Assembly (NCBI GenBank): GCA_049724395.1
Contig: JAUGWO010000114.1
Span: 1 to 64,000 of the forward strand
Direction: 5' to 3'
DNA from: Spongospora subterranea f. sp. subterranea
Lineage: Eukaryota > Endomyxa: Phytomyxea > Phytomyxea > Plasmodiophorida
DNA length: 64,000 nt
Shown here: positions 23,374-32,902 of the stretch, piece after piece
Numbering within the stretch: the stretch's first letter is position 1
How the letters are laid out: each line of letters opens with the position of its first letter
Notes under the pieces: generated by a model
Told to the model about the DNA's origin: nothing
Seen by the model: the letters and a program-made list of their open reading frames with translations, nothing else
The model's database searches: none
Made by a program: the position numbers and the translations under genes

Positions 23374-23562
23374 ATGGCGCCCGCTCCAAGTAAAGCGGGA
23401 GCAGTTGCCCCAAAATCGGCCCATCAGGCGCCGGCATCGGCCCCAGCGCCATCGCGATCCAACGTCCCTGTCCCTGTGCACAAAGGCAACCCTCGTCCCG
23501 TTGCCAAACACGCTGTCGACTCGGACGATGGCGATAATGAGTCTGGGGACGCATCGGATTGA
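23374..23562 (+). CDS. Small Ala/Pro-rich protein with acidic tail (possible)
   Basis: 62 codons from MAPAPSKAGAVAPK to DSDDGDNESGDASD. The low-complexity Ala/Pro/Ser body and acidic end look coherent, and the frame stays open for about 11 codons upstream of the ATG. It may therefore be the last exon of a longer spliced gene. No family recognised. It sits between eL6 and eL27 on the same strand; the minus-strand frame here is a shadow. Confidence 0.4.
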   Translation: MAPAPSKAGAVAPKSAHQAPASAPAPSRSNVPVPVHKGNPRPVAKHAVDSDDGDNESGDASD

Positions 23563-24150
23563 GTTCCTGTTCCCATTCTCGATAACAAAAACCCCTTAAA
23601 ACGACTCGAAATCGATCACCCCCAATAAACTACATGTCGTTTAATGCTGTGGGATATCGTAGGTCATTTATGATGGCGCTATCAATGGGAGCCCTCTCGT
23701 TATTATGTACATCTTATATTGCGACCGTTCTGCGGATTTGATTTTTTTCAAATCTGGTTGGCGATCTCCTGATCGACCTGATAACACAAGTTTGCTCTGG
23801 GCGATGACCGTGGACGAGAATTGTGACGCGGTGACTTTAACAGGATCGTGTTGGTTTCAAAGGGGGATACCCTGTGGGGTTTGGCACATCATCGACATCT
23901 ACGAGTGGACTAGGAGGAACAACCAGACCATAGACTGATGAGATCATGAGAATATGTCAGGGGATTATCACCTGTGCCCTTGGCGATCAACTAGGGATAT
24001 GGCCATGAGTACGGTGAAACAACTTGACAGACTATCGATGGTCAAATAAAAACATCACGATCAATACAAATAGTTTTTTGATTAACGACGGAAAAATGTG
24101 ATCTGTTTTATAGGGGTGGTGCCCTAATATAGTGTCGCCATGGTCCTGAA
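23563..24150. other. No supported gene
   Basis: A 77-codon frame at 23705-23938 (ending YEWTRRNNQTID) is open but has no family, conserved motif or splice support. Otherwise this is spacer before the eL27 promoter region. Confidence 0.4.
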
Positions 24151-24168
24151 AGTCCGTCACGGTGTCCG
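24151..24168 (+). promoter_or_regulatory. Shared ribosomal-protein-gene motif, eL27 copy
   Basis: AGTCCGTCACGGTGTCCG, 17 of 18 identical to the site before eL6, with CTAATAT 20 nt upstream. It lies 55 nt before the eL27 start codon. Confidence 0.55.
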
Positions 24169-24223
24169 CCTCTTTATCATCCATTAAATCCCTCGTATTG
24201 GGCATCGTGACCGGCCAATCGCC

Positions 24224-24710
24224 ATGGGTAAATTGTGAGTCAAGTTCGCCCTCCCCCGTATTTCCGCTCATCCGCTCATTTCCTCGTCTGATTTTCAGTA
24301 TCAAATCGAAGAAGGTCGTGATCGTCCTGTCAGGTCGATATGCCGGTTGCAAGGCGGTCGTCGTGAAAACCTTCGACGACGGCCATCAGAAGCGCAAATT
24401 CGGCCACGCTTTGGTCGTGGGCATCTCCAAGCACCCGCAGAAAGTGACCAAGACCATGTCGAAGAAGAAGATCCTGAAACGCTCCAAGATCAAACCGTTC
24501 GTGAAATACATCAACTACCAGCACGTTATGCCGACCCGTTATACGGTCGACATGGACGTCAGCACCATGGTGACGCCAACGGCCATGGAGTCGGCCAGCA
24601 CCCGGATCGCCGCCCGCAAGGCCATCAAGGCCAAGTTCGAGGAGCGATACATGAAGGGATCCAAACCCCAATCCGGTGTCAACTGGTTCTTCAAGAAGCT
24701 CCGATTCTGA
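24224..24710 (+). CDS. 60S ribosomal protein eL27
   Basis: Large-subunit ribosomal protein, 140 residues (usual length about 136). Exon 1 is only 11 coding nt (24224-24234); a 64-nt phase-2 intron (24235-24298, GTGAGT...TTTCAG) follows; exon 2 runs 24299-24710. Splicing gives MGKFIKSKKVVIVLSGRYAG, the family start. Other signatures are KRKFGHALVVGISKHPQKV, KRSKIKPFVKYINYQHVMPT and the end GVNWFFKKLRF. The very early intron is typical of ribosomal protein genes in intron-poor or compact genomes and may aid expression. A start at the ATG in 24140-24142 was set aside because it would lose the MGKF start. Confidence 0.97.
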
Positions 24711-24999
24711 TCTAAAACACATTCCCACAAACCCCATTCTCATATACAACCGTTGATCCTCCTCATTAGCTTTGTATTAAGTCGTTGTTGTCGGGACCTC
24801 TATAAAACTGTCTCGATCGCCCTCAGTACCTTGATTGATTTTACCCAATCTGTCCCTTCATCGCGAACCGACGTCTCTCTGACAATGGATCTAGCTCGTG
24901 TATTATACGATGATATCAACAGTATCGGTATCGGGCGCCAATTCCCTATGTAGATTGCGATTTTAAGGGGGCGGTGATTACATCATCTTAGGCGTCGAA

Positions 25000-26358
25000 C
25001 ACTTTTTTGAAATGGCCCGCAATGCCTGCGACCTCTCCGTAGACAGTTTCGAACAATTCCATGTGCGATAGAACATCATCCTGGCTCATACCATAAATCC
25101 CAAATCGTTGATGTTCAGAGCGATTTTCGTGGACGAACCCATATCGGCCTGGGCGAGTTCGCCGAGCTGGTGATGTCGTTCCTGTCGGAGCAGAATATGA
25201 TGGATCTGATGAATCTGGCCGCCGATGAACACAGTTTGGTGTTTTTGATTTCTGTCCACGACCTGATAGTGACAGGTGTGTCCCGAACAGATAAATTGCT
25301 GAGGAGTCGCGTCACGGTTGAATGGTAAAGCCCACTCCCGGGGGACGATTGTACGCGCTCAATCGCCTTCAGGATCGATTTGATCGACTCGATATTCGAC
25401 GAGCTGGATTTCGGTATGAGTTTCCATCATAGTTGTAATGGTATGGCGATCGGAGAGGCGACTGCCAACGATGATCTGAGCGTTGGCCATCAGAGGTGGC
25501 GATACTGGCGCTGATCATCGGAGGTGGCCAGATCAAGTACTGGGCCGACGCCAGACAGAGCGCCATGAAGTTGATGGGTTCGACGCGCCATAACAACGGT
25601 TTGGGCGACTCCTTCCCCATCTCAACGGGTTCATTGAGTGTCGCTCGGGTTCTAACCCTCCATCGACAGACCCCGAACCCCGATTGACGAAACGGTGCTT
25701 GAAGAACCTGATGAGCGATCTGGGGTTCACAATCGAATCCGTTCGGCGATTCGAGCAGATGGTGAAGTCGCTGTCGAGACGATGGCATGATGCTGGGTTT
25801 GGTAAGGAATACCGCCCGCTCTTGGGACAAACGCGATTGACCTCGCTATAAAATCAGGGGACCAATCGATAGCTCAACTAGCTATGTCCAGATCTTGTTT
25901 GAACATATCGAATAACGTCTCATCGTCACTAATATCAAGTTGTGGTTTCGGTCGATATCGACCCCCTTCGTGATCTGCTGATTAACGTGGGGGTGTTTGT
26001 TCGCAGAGCTGAAGGTGTTCCTGAGTGAAATACTGATCGGTCGCGATCTGGTATTCCCAATCCCAGACACGGAGGGATACGCTCTGGCATTATTCAAGCG
26101 ATCGTTGACGATATTTCAACAATTCAGCAAGGCGGTCGCCTATCGTATCGGGTACTGGAGCACCGAATCGCTGCTCAACGACCCCATATTCATCTACGTT
26201 GCCAACGTTATCATCAACTACGAGTGTTTAGGGAGCGAGGTCGTCGCGGCGGTCGATTCCGCATTCGCATCCCAGATCGAATACGGCCTGATGTTCGCCA
26301 GCCGCCACCAAACCGTAGATCAGCTCGTTTCGAACGCTAAATGGACCCCCTATCAATA
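25000..26358 (+). CDS. Unrecognised multi-exon gene (or decayed gene)
   Basis: GC-rich stretch with protein-like segments in shifting plus-strand frames: EHFFEMARNACDLSVDSFEQF (about 25000), GEFAELVMSFLSEQNMMDLM (about 25150), AFRIDLIDSIFDELDFG (about 25360), NLMSDLGFTIESVRRFEQM (about 25700). The longest final exon (about 25995-26358) has FLSEILIGRDLVFPIPDTEG, IFQQFSKAVAYRIGYWS and NVIINYECLGSEVVAAVDSA. These look like alpha-helical, soluble sequence. I could not join them cleanly, so it may be a spliced gene or a pseudogene. No family recognised. The minus-strand ORF over 25369-25830 is judged a shadow. Confidence 0.4.
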
Positions 26359-26544
26359 AAATCCCAACCGCCAACAATCCTTGACGTCACGGTTGATTGG
26401 TACCATGGGCGAATTGAAACGGATTCACCACCCATGAGTCAACTGCTGTTGGAAAATTGGTGATTCAACGCTCGATTTAGGGAATCTTGTGAACTCAGAA
26501 AGCGTTCATTCCTGAAAGATTTATCGATAACGAACGTTTAAAAG

Positions 26545-26977
26545 ATGATGAAATTATTGGTGGTGATGATTGTTATTCTGTCGATATTGGGCCAGATAGC
26601 GTACGCTGGGAATATTGAGATGGATTTAGAGGTAAATGAGGGTGTCTGGATGATGATGTGGGTTATTGGGAACTGATCGGTTGATGACGACAGCACGGCG
26701 ATGGGCATATCGATCATCATCATGAGAGTTATGGTAAGGATTAGCGACCCTCACCGTTTGACTTGCGGCAGGAATTTATCGGCGTGTTTGATCAGGTGAC
26801 GGCCACGAACACCACGGACATCACCACGACCACGATGATCATGAAGAAGACGAAGACTATGGACATCATGGGCACCACGGACACCATGGTCATCACGGTC
26901 AGATTCTGATCAGTTTTGAACTACTGTTCGCTGATATAGTTCCCAACAGGTCACTGAAAATAGGGCAAATAGCTTAA
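26545..26977 (+). CDS. Histidine-rich secreted protein, three exons
   Basis: Exons 26545-26631, 26694-26733 and 26796-26977 join in frame through two 62-nt GT-AG introns (phase 0 and phase 1) to give 102 residues. Exon 1 is a signal peptide, MMKLLVVMIVILSILGQIAYA, with cleavage likely after AYA. Exon 2 encodes HGDGHIDHHHESYG. Exon 3 opens with DGHEHHGHHHDHDDHEEDED and then (GHH) repeats ending HHGQIL, followed by a hydrophobic-mixed tail to the stop at 26975-26977. About 21 His plus many Asp/Glu make a strong Zn/Cu/Ni-binding composition. Each exon alone is open only in the frame required by splicing, which supports the model. Comparable His-rich strings occur in ZIP transporters and His-rich glycoproteins, but there are no transporter segments here. 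Function unknown; metal binding or buffering outside the cell is inferred. Confidence 0.65.
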
Positions 26978-27964
26978 ATGATCAGCCAAATAAACTTCAA
27001 TGTTCTGGTGCTGTCACTATGATACGTTTGTTTCGTCTCCAGCTAACATTTCAAGCAGACTTGGAACTGGTAACTGATGGTCGTTGGCCATATCTCAAGA
27101 GCGGACATAGACCGGTGGAGTAATGTGTAGGTTTATCAGGTGCATGTGTGATATCAAGAGAAATTTGACATGGTGACCACGATCGATACCAAGCACCCCA
27201 CCGATATTAGTCCATTGTTTCAGCAGTAATTGTCGATAACGTGAGTACATTGAAGATAAGGTCTGGGATGCCGATAACGTGATTGAAGATGTGGCCTTGG
27301 TTGTGTATTGGAGCTAGATGTGATCAGCACAGGCGGGAACAGCATCTGTTCAACTATTTCAATGAACATATTGATCAATAAGAATGTTGAGGAATCGGTT
27401 GAGGCAGCTGTTATAGATTTGGGGACAATCAGTCCCGTTTTGGCCATGATGGGATCGTCGCTTGCAGGGAATGAAAATTCATCCTCCAGATGTGTTAGGA
27501 ACTGCGCCCGAATCTGTCCTAACCCGATCTCGACTGATTCCATTACGACAAACCAACCTAGCCCTTACAAATCACTATTTATCTAACGACAATCAATTTC
27601 CCGGTTCAGATATAATTTGTCTTAAACTCAGATTTCCCTGTCAATATTCAACTCGTCGGAAACCCCATGATTTGACACTCAATTTTGTTTGAGAATCTGT
27701 TATAACGAGGTTGAAACCTGATAAATGTCCTATCATTCTCCAACTTTCCAAGACCAGGAACGACTGTAGTTAGGCGAGAATATGTAAATCAAAGTGGAGA
27801 CTGTTGGAATTCGATTTCCAGTTCGCGCTCTTGCTTCCATGACCAATCAGGATGATTTGCCTTCGACGACCTGCGCCTGGGCAATAACTGATTATGAACA
27901 GCAAGGTCGTCGAGATCACCATGTCGTATCGCTTCCACTCTTCGGAGTGTGTACTCGCATGATC
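26978..27964. other. No supported gene
   Basis: AT-rich spacer. Several 60-100 codon ORFs on both strands lack any coherent sequence or splice support. Confidence 0.45.
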
Positions 27965-28073
27965 CAGCGGTTGCTCAGGCAAGCGTGAAGGTGCGTTTAC
28001 CCGGGCGCGGTAGTTCATGGCATACTACCGCGCCCTGGTAAACGCACTGCCACATTTGCGAGAGCAACCGCTG
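27965..28073. repeat. Inverted repeat with a strong hairpin core
   Basis: Core arms of 24 bp (27991-28014 and 28024-28047), GTGCGTTTACCCGGGCGCGG and its partner, differ at one position and enclose a 9-nt loop. Outer arms CAGCGGTTGCTC / GAGCAACCGCTG (27965-27976 and 28062-28073) extend it. The GC-rich core is unlike its AT-rich surroundings. Confidence 0.8.
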
Positions 28074-28464
28074 AACAATTCAGCTACGAAGTTTCGAGGA
28101 TTCCGAAAATGGATGCGACGAACTGGTCACATTAGAGACCATGCTGTTCGTGATCAGTGTTCGCCCAACGCAGGTCTTGAAAGGTAATTCACCCTGATCG
28201 GGCATGGACTTACGAACGCCTTAATCTACATGTAACTACCGGTCAGAGAGACGCCATTGTGTGTTCGGCCGAACCTTTCAGCTGTAATCCTAATTCAAGA
28301 GAACCGTTCACATTCAAGCGGTTTGACGAATGAATTATTAGATTTGATTCCACTGTTCAACATCCTGGATGATTCGACACACCAGTCATATGTATGTTAC
28401 CAACGTCGCAACAGTGAATGAAACACAAAATACAACACGAAGAGTCTACAAGAACATTCTAACT

Positions 28465-28590
28465 GTTACGCTTCACACTGATACGGTTACGCTTCACACT
28501 GATACGGTTACGCTTCACACTGATTACGGTTACGCCTCACACTGATACGGTTACGCTTCACACTGATACGGTTGAGCGGCACACTGATGT
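28465..28590. repeat. Tandem repeat, 21-22 bp unit, about 6 copies
   Basis: Unit GTTACGCTTCACACTGATAC. Copies 1-5 are nearly identical (one has an extra T, one a C for T). The sixth is diverged (GTTGAGCGGCACACTGAT). No gene covers it; 28074-29215 otherwise shows nothing recognisable. Confidence 0.9.
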
Positions 28591-29215
28591 GAACATCATA
28601 GGAGTACCCGATATCGATTACAGTGACAGTACCTCAAAGGGACTCAGCCATTGGTGTTGTTGATTTCAGAACGTCCCATATTTTTCTCTAGATACAAGAT
28701 ATTCCCTTTCCGTTTAGTCAGATTCATGACATTTGTTGTGGATAAAATCAATCCAATACGTGGCTCTAAATAAAGGTTCGTTACTCAGTGATTTTGATCA
28801 CCAAAGTAGCTTCATCGGCTGATTCGTGGATTTACTGACGACGTCGACCCTCGATATTCAATCCGACAAAGAAACAACGTTAATCTTGAACTACTACTTC
28901 CCGTTTTTCCATTTACAGTAGTCTCACTTCCTCACTAAGCAAACCCGTTTTCCGATCACAGATATAACAAAAATAACGTGATTTTGTCATATGTATTTTA
29001 CAATGGAGTTGCAGTGCATCGACGAAATGCAAAAGGGTCACCCGCGTGGAGCCAAAATTTATATCCATAGTCCATAGATACACAAGGTACCGACTGGTGT
29101 AAAGTGCCAGCACTGGGAATGTAACGGACCCTGACGGCCCGGGCACCAGACCTGCGAAGGGGGGATTTGTGCTTTGCCGGAACAGGGAAAACGACGTCGG
29201 TTTACCATCTATACG

Positions 29216-30697
29216 ATGGCAGATCCCATATTCGACATTATCTTCGGCTCGTCATCAGCAGAGGAAGACGTTAAACGTTGGATCTCAGAAGGATTCGTAT
29301 TTTCCAGTTCGATCCCATGGGGGCTTCGTCAAACCTATGGTGGACCCTGTGCGGTTTTAGCCCCCGTTCAAGCTTTCATCATTGCAGATCTGGTATCAGT
29401 TTTTTATGCATTAATATGGCAATTTTTTTGAGCAATTGTTTAATACGAGAATTTTTGTAGTTGACAAAAAGTTTAATGCCGGATCCTACAGTTGATGAAT
29501 GTCAATCCAGCTTAGTGGAAGCCATATCATTTATGCTATGGAGGGCACGTCCTGATTTCAATGCCCCTGCTTGTTTCCGAAACACCTCGTATGCTTCTCT
29601 GGACTCCTTAAAAGCAGATCTAGCAAGTTATAATTTAAGCACGAGTGGTGCTGTAGTTGAATTTGTTCGTGGGCTGATCAGTACCAGAACTGTAGAGGGG
29701 CATAAAAAAGGAGTTAGGTTTTACTATTTGTGTAATTCCATAATTTAACATGTCCAATTCAGTCTCAGCTTTGATAGCGATCCATTCGTCAGTCGTTTTG
29801 GTCATGGCACTCAAGAACTTGTTAACCTATGCCTATTTGGCCGTGCGTTTTCTCACCTGTTTGACGGGAACCGATTTTTAGCTCCTAATATGGAAATATG
29901 TGGGGTTCCATGTCGCGGGCGTGTAGGCTTTTTGAGTCAGCTGGAAGTGCTTCAGTACCAGAAGGTAATCTCACATTTCGAACTTCATTTCATCACAAAG
30001 CAGTCTGGCTGATTTCAGGTCTTTAGGTTGGAAACTGGTGCCGATTTCCTGAATTGCCTATTTGGATTATTGCCAGTTCTACACATTATACAGTTTTGTT
30101 CGCCTTGGACCTAGATGTCGGCAAAATTAGCGATTGCCAAGTTCAGGAGCATCGTGCGGAAGCCGAGTTTTCCAAGTACGACCAATCGGAATCGGGGTTC
30201 ATCTCTATCCAGGATTTGCCAGCGTTGCTCTGCAACTTAGGCCGTGACGAGACTTAACTACACCGGATCGCTTTAATCAACTCAAGGCAGCCGTTGACTC
30301 GGAAGGATGTGGTGTCGTGTTGTGGCCCCTTCTTTGGGAATCATTAAGACCAGGAGCCCAAGCTGACGGCCCTTGGGCTTGCATCGCGTGCACGTATCTT
30401 AATATTACAAATCAATCTGAATGCGAAATGTGTTCAACTCCAGCACCAGCCAGACCGCCAACTGTTCAAGAAAATGAGTCACCCGGACCAGATCAATTCC
30501 TACTCTATCATTATAATGGTATAGAGAACCATATTGGTGCACAAGCTCAATGCACTGAAGTGGCGGTGACGGTTATGGATACTGAGGGAATTCCACAAGG
30601 GCAGACTACCAATAGCGGTCTACGAGAGGTAATTCAGACAAGGTGGCATGGCGCCATTGTCGAATTCCCATCGGATCTTGTACCCAAAATAACATAA
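29216..30697 (+). CDS. MINDY-3-type deubiquitinase (FAM188A/CARP) with zinc finger
   Basis: Lys48-linkage cysteine deubiquitinase of the MINDY family. The ATG at 29216 gives MADPIFDIIFGSSSAEED. The catalytic Cys lies in IPWGLRQTYGGPCAVLAPVQ (about 29320), matching the GGPCAV signature, and the catalytic His in PIWIIASSTHYTVLF (about 30057). In between are family blocks SRFGHGTQELVNLCLFGRA (about 29793) and GFLSQLEVLQYQK (about 29930). As in human MINDY-3, an EF-hand-like segment follows (FSKYDQSESGFISIQDL, about 30170). Then comes an unusual insertion, DGPWACIACTYLNITNQSEC...CSTP, a RanBP2-type zinc finger with W-x-C-x2-C...C-x2-C (about 30370), before the conserved ending FLLYHYNG and TRWHGAIVEFPSD. 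Four or more short introns. It converges on TsaE with an 18-nt gap. Confidence 0.9.
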
Positions 30698-30715
30698 TGA
30701 ATTTTCGTATTTGAA

Positions 30716-31397
30716 TCAGTCCTCTGATGTATTTGCTAGCGGGATTCGATACCGATCAGACATTTCATGAAGTACTTCTGACCATCGTTCTCCAAAACCC
30801 TGCAACTGTAGAAATCGAACTTCGGCATTCTTTGTTTCAAATGAATCGGAGATGTTGATATCGAGTCTATGAGCTGGCTTATTATCACCCAGTCTTTCTG
30901 GCCATTCGACAAGACATATCCCTGTGCAGTATCGTCCTTGTGAAATAACATCCAATAATCTGAATAAAGCGCACCTGTTCGAAACGACCTTTCCAGATCA
31001 AGAAAGCCAATACTATCTCGACTCGCCAATCTATATAGATCCATATGGTGTATCCTGTTCGATATTAGATATTCGATTGCTGCTGAAACCACCAACGTAC
31101 GTGTTCCCTCCAAAGGTATATTGCATATCGAACACAAAAGTTGGTGAGGGCACTTCAAGTTCCGAAATTGAAGTATATGATTGAATGAACCTGGGAATAT
31201 GATCAGACTTGCATCTATGTTGCTGGAACGGTTTCGCCATACGATCTTGCAAATTGGGTTTTCCCAGTACCAATTTTGCCAGATAGCATGATACAATCAC
31301 CAGGCCGACATTTCTCAGCCAGAAACTTGGCTATGGCTCGAGTTTCCAACAGTGACGAAATATTGCAAGCCATGGAGACAGATTTTACTATTGACAT
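30716..31397 (-). CDS. TsaE (YjeE) P-loop ATPase of tRNA t6A synthesis
   Basis: In bacteria TsaE works with TsaB and TsaD to install threonylcarbamoyl on A37 of ANN-decoding tRNAs. Start MSIVKSVSMACNISS at 31397. Walker A is MLSGKIGTGKTQFARS. Four exons joined by three introns in correct phase restore the family order: FARS-FIQSYTSISELEVPSP (switch motif PSPTF), then MQYTFGGN-TIHHMDLYRLAS (the HxDLYRL motif), then FLDLERSFRTG-ICLVEWPER (the LVEWPE motif). The end is GFGERWSEVL...PLANTSED. Every expected motif is present, and each intron starts GT and ends AG. The usual eukaryotic t6A systems (KEOPS, Qri7/OSGEPL1) do not need TsaE, so an organellar role or transfer from a bacterium, followed by intron gain, is likely. 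No clear targeting peptide seen. Confidence 0.9.
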
Positions 31398-32902
31398 ATC
31401 TGACCAGGAACAAAGCTCACCCTAGACCAGGCTGAAAATGTGGAAGGCCTACCAGTACCAGGTGTTGGCCACCACGGAATGGGCAATACCGTAGCGTTGC
31501 GGATCTGCATAAAAACATTCAAATTGCTTGCAAATTTGGACATCACTTCTTCGGTTGTTATATATATTGTTCTCAGTCACGGTTTGAGAAGTATTTACAG
31601 ATCGGTGGACGAAACCTCTCTATTGTCTGGAGTATCAACGGGGCCTGCGATTCTGGAACTCGGGTCCTTGATGTTCAAACAAGCATCGCACGATGTTTCC
31701 ATACAAGAAGAGTTGTCAGCGAACACGTGCTGAGCGAACAATATGCTGATTTTATCGTTTTTGGCTGAGTTTTATACTACGTAAGTAAAGTTAAATCCTG
31801 CAATGATCTGGTCCATATTCTCGATCTTGCAAAGGTTTTTGTCCAGGTGTACAACAATCCTTTAGGGTCGCTGATGAAAGTAACCACCAAGCAAATAACC
31901 GGAGCTCGCTCACAATTCACAGTGCGTGCCAGCGACAAGTTGCTATCGCCTAAAATTCAGTCCAGACTGAACTAGTACTCGGCTAGCAAAATGTGATCGA
32001 TCAGTCAACAACGACGAGAGACGTAAGACAGCTCAACCTTTCATGAACAAATCGAAAACACGACGATCCTCATTGTTAATGATGCGTCTGCAACTCTGGA
32101 TCAGCCTTTATCAGATATTTGACTGTGATGTTGACCGTATCCCCCTCCTTGGGCACGGTGCATTGCGATGAAAAGTTGCAATGCACTCTTTTCAAGGATG
32201 GTGTGGCAGCACGAGAGGAGTAATGATTAGGGTTCCCAAGTACTGTCAGATAGTACATCATTGGATTCATAACCCTTCCCATTAATTGTTGTCGCCCACG
32301 AACTATCTCTTAGACGTGATGATATCCTCTAGCGAAACCCTTACCCATCACTCCGCTCGTCTGCCTCATCGTATTTTGAAAGAGTGCATTGTAGTTTTCA
32401 TCGCACGTATCCGAATGCACTGCGGCCAAGACGGGGAATACTGTCATGACCGGTACTTGATCTGGTTTTTTAACATCCGAACCGGGCCAATGCTCAGGTC
32501 GGACAACGTCTAATTCCATAGCACTAACAGTGTCTCGAATTCCTGACGGTTTGTTGAACGTAAATTGGCATGATGTGGCTAAAGTTTGAGATATTGTGTC
32601 ATCTGTGTCTCGAACTCTGACAGGTTATACGACCCAGAATGGACATCAAGCAACGGCAGTTTCAAAATATCCACATTATAATGATATTAATCTTAGTGCC
32701 AACCAGCGCTGTCTCTCTTCAAAATATAGAACAACGCAATCTTAGAGAGAGTTGCAGAATAATACTGATTTTAACGGAAGGACCCTGAAAACTGCACCTC
32801 ATACTGAGCGCACTTTTTTGCTCAAGCTAACATAAGCCATGTGCAGAACACAATCAAAGTTCTATCGAAGTGTTTCTATTGTAAGTGCAACACGATCATC
32901 GA
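31398..32902. other. No firmly supported gene; faint ML-domain-like piece
   Basis: Two short minus-strand frames lie at 32310-32519 and 32076-32282. The second holds VHCNFSSQCTVPKEGDTVNI, which faintly recalls the N-terminal strand pattern of ML/NPC2 lipid-binding domains. The first has VMTVFPVLAAVHS, like a short signal peptide. No C-terminal half was found, so this is not called as a gene. Confidence 0.3.

Noticed and set aside
24330-24749. ORFs antisense to or out of frame with eL27 (up to 139 codons)
   Set aside because: Shadows of a GC-rich ribosomal protein gene; no coherent sequence.
28465-28590. CRISPR-like array
   Set aside because: Direct tandem repeat without spacers, in a eukaryotic genome.
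32076-32519. ML/NPC2-like lipid-binding gene on the minus strand
   Set aside because: Only a faint N-terminal pattern and a possible signal peptide; no C-terminal half, no consistent splice.
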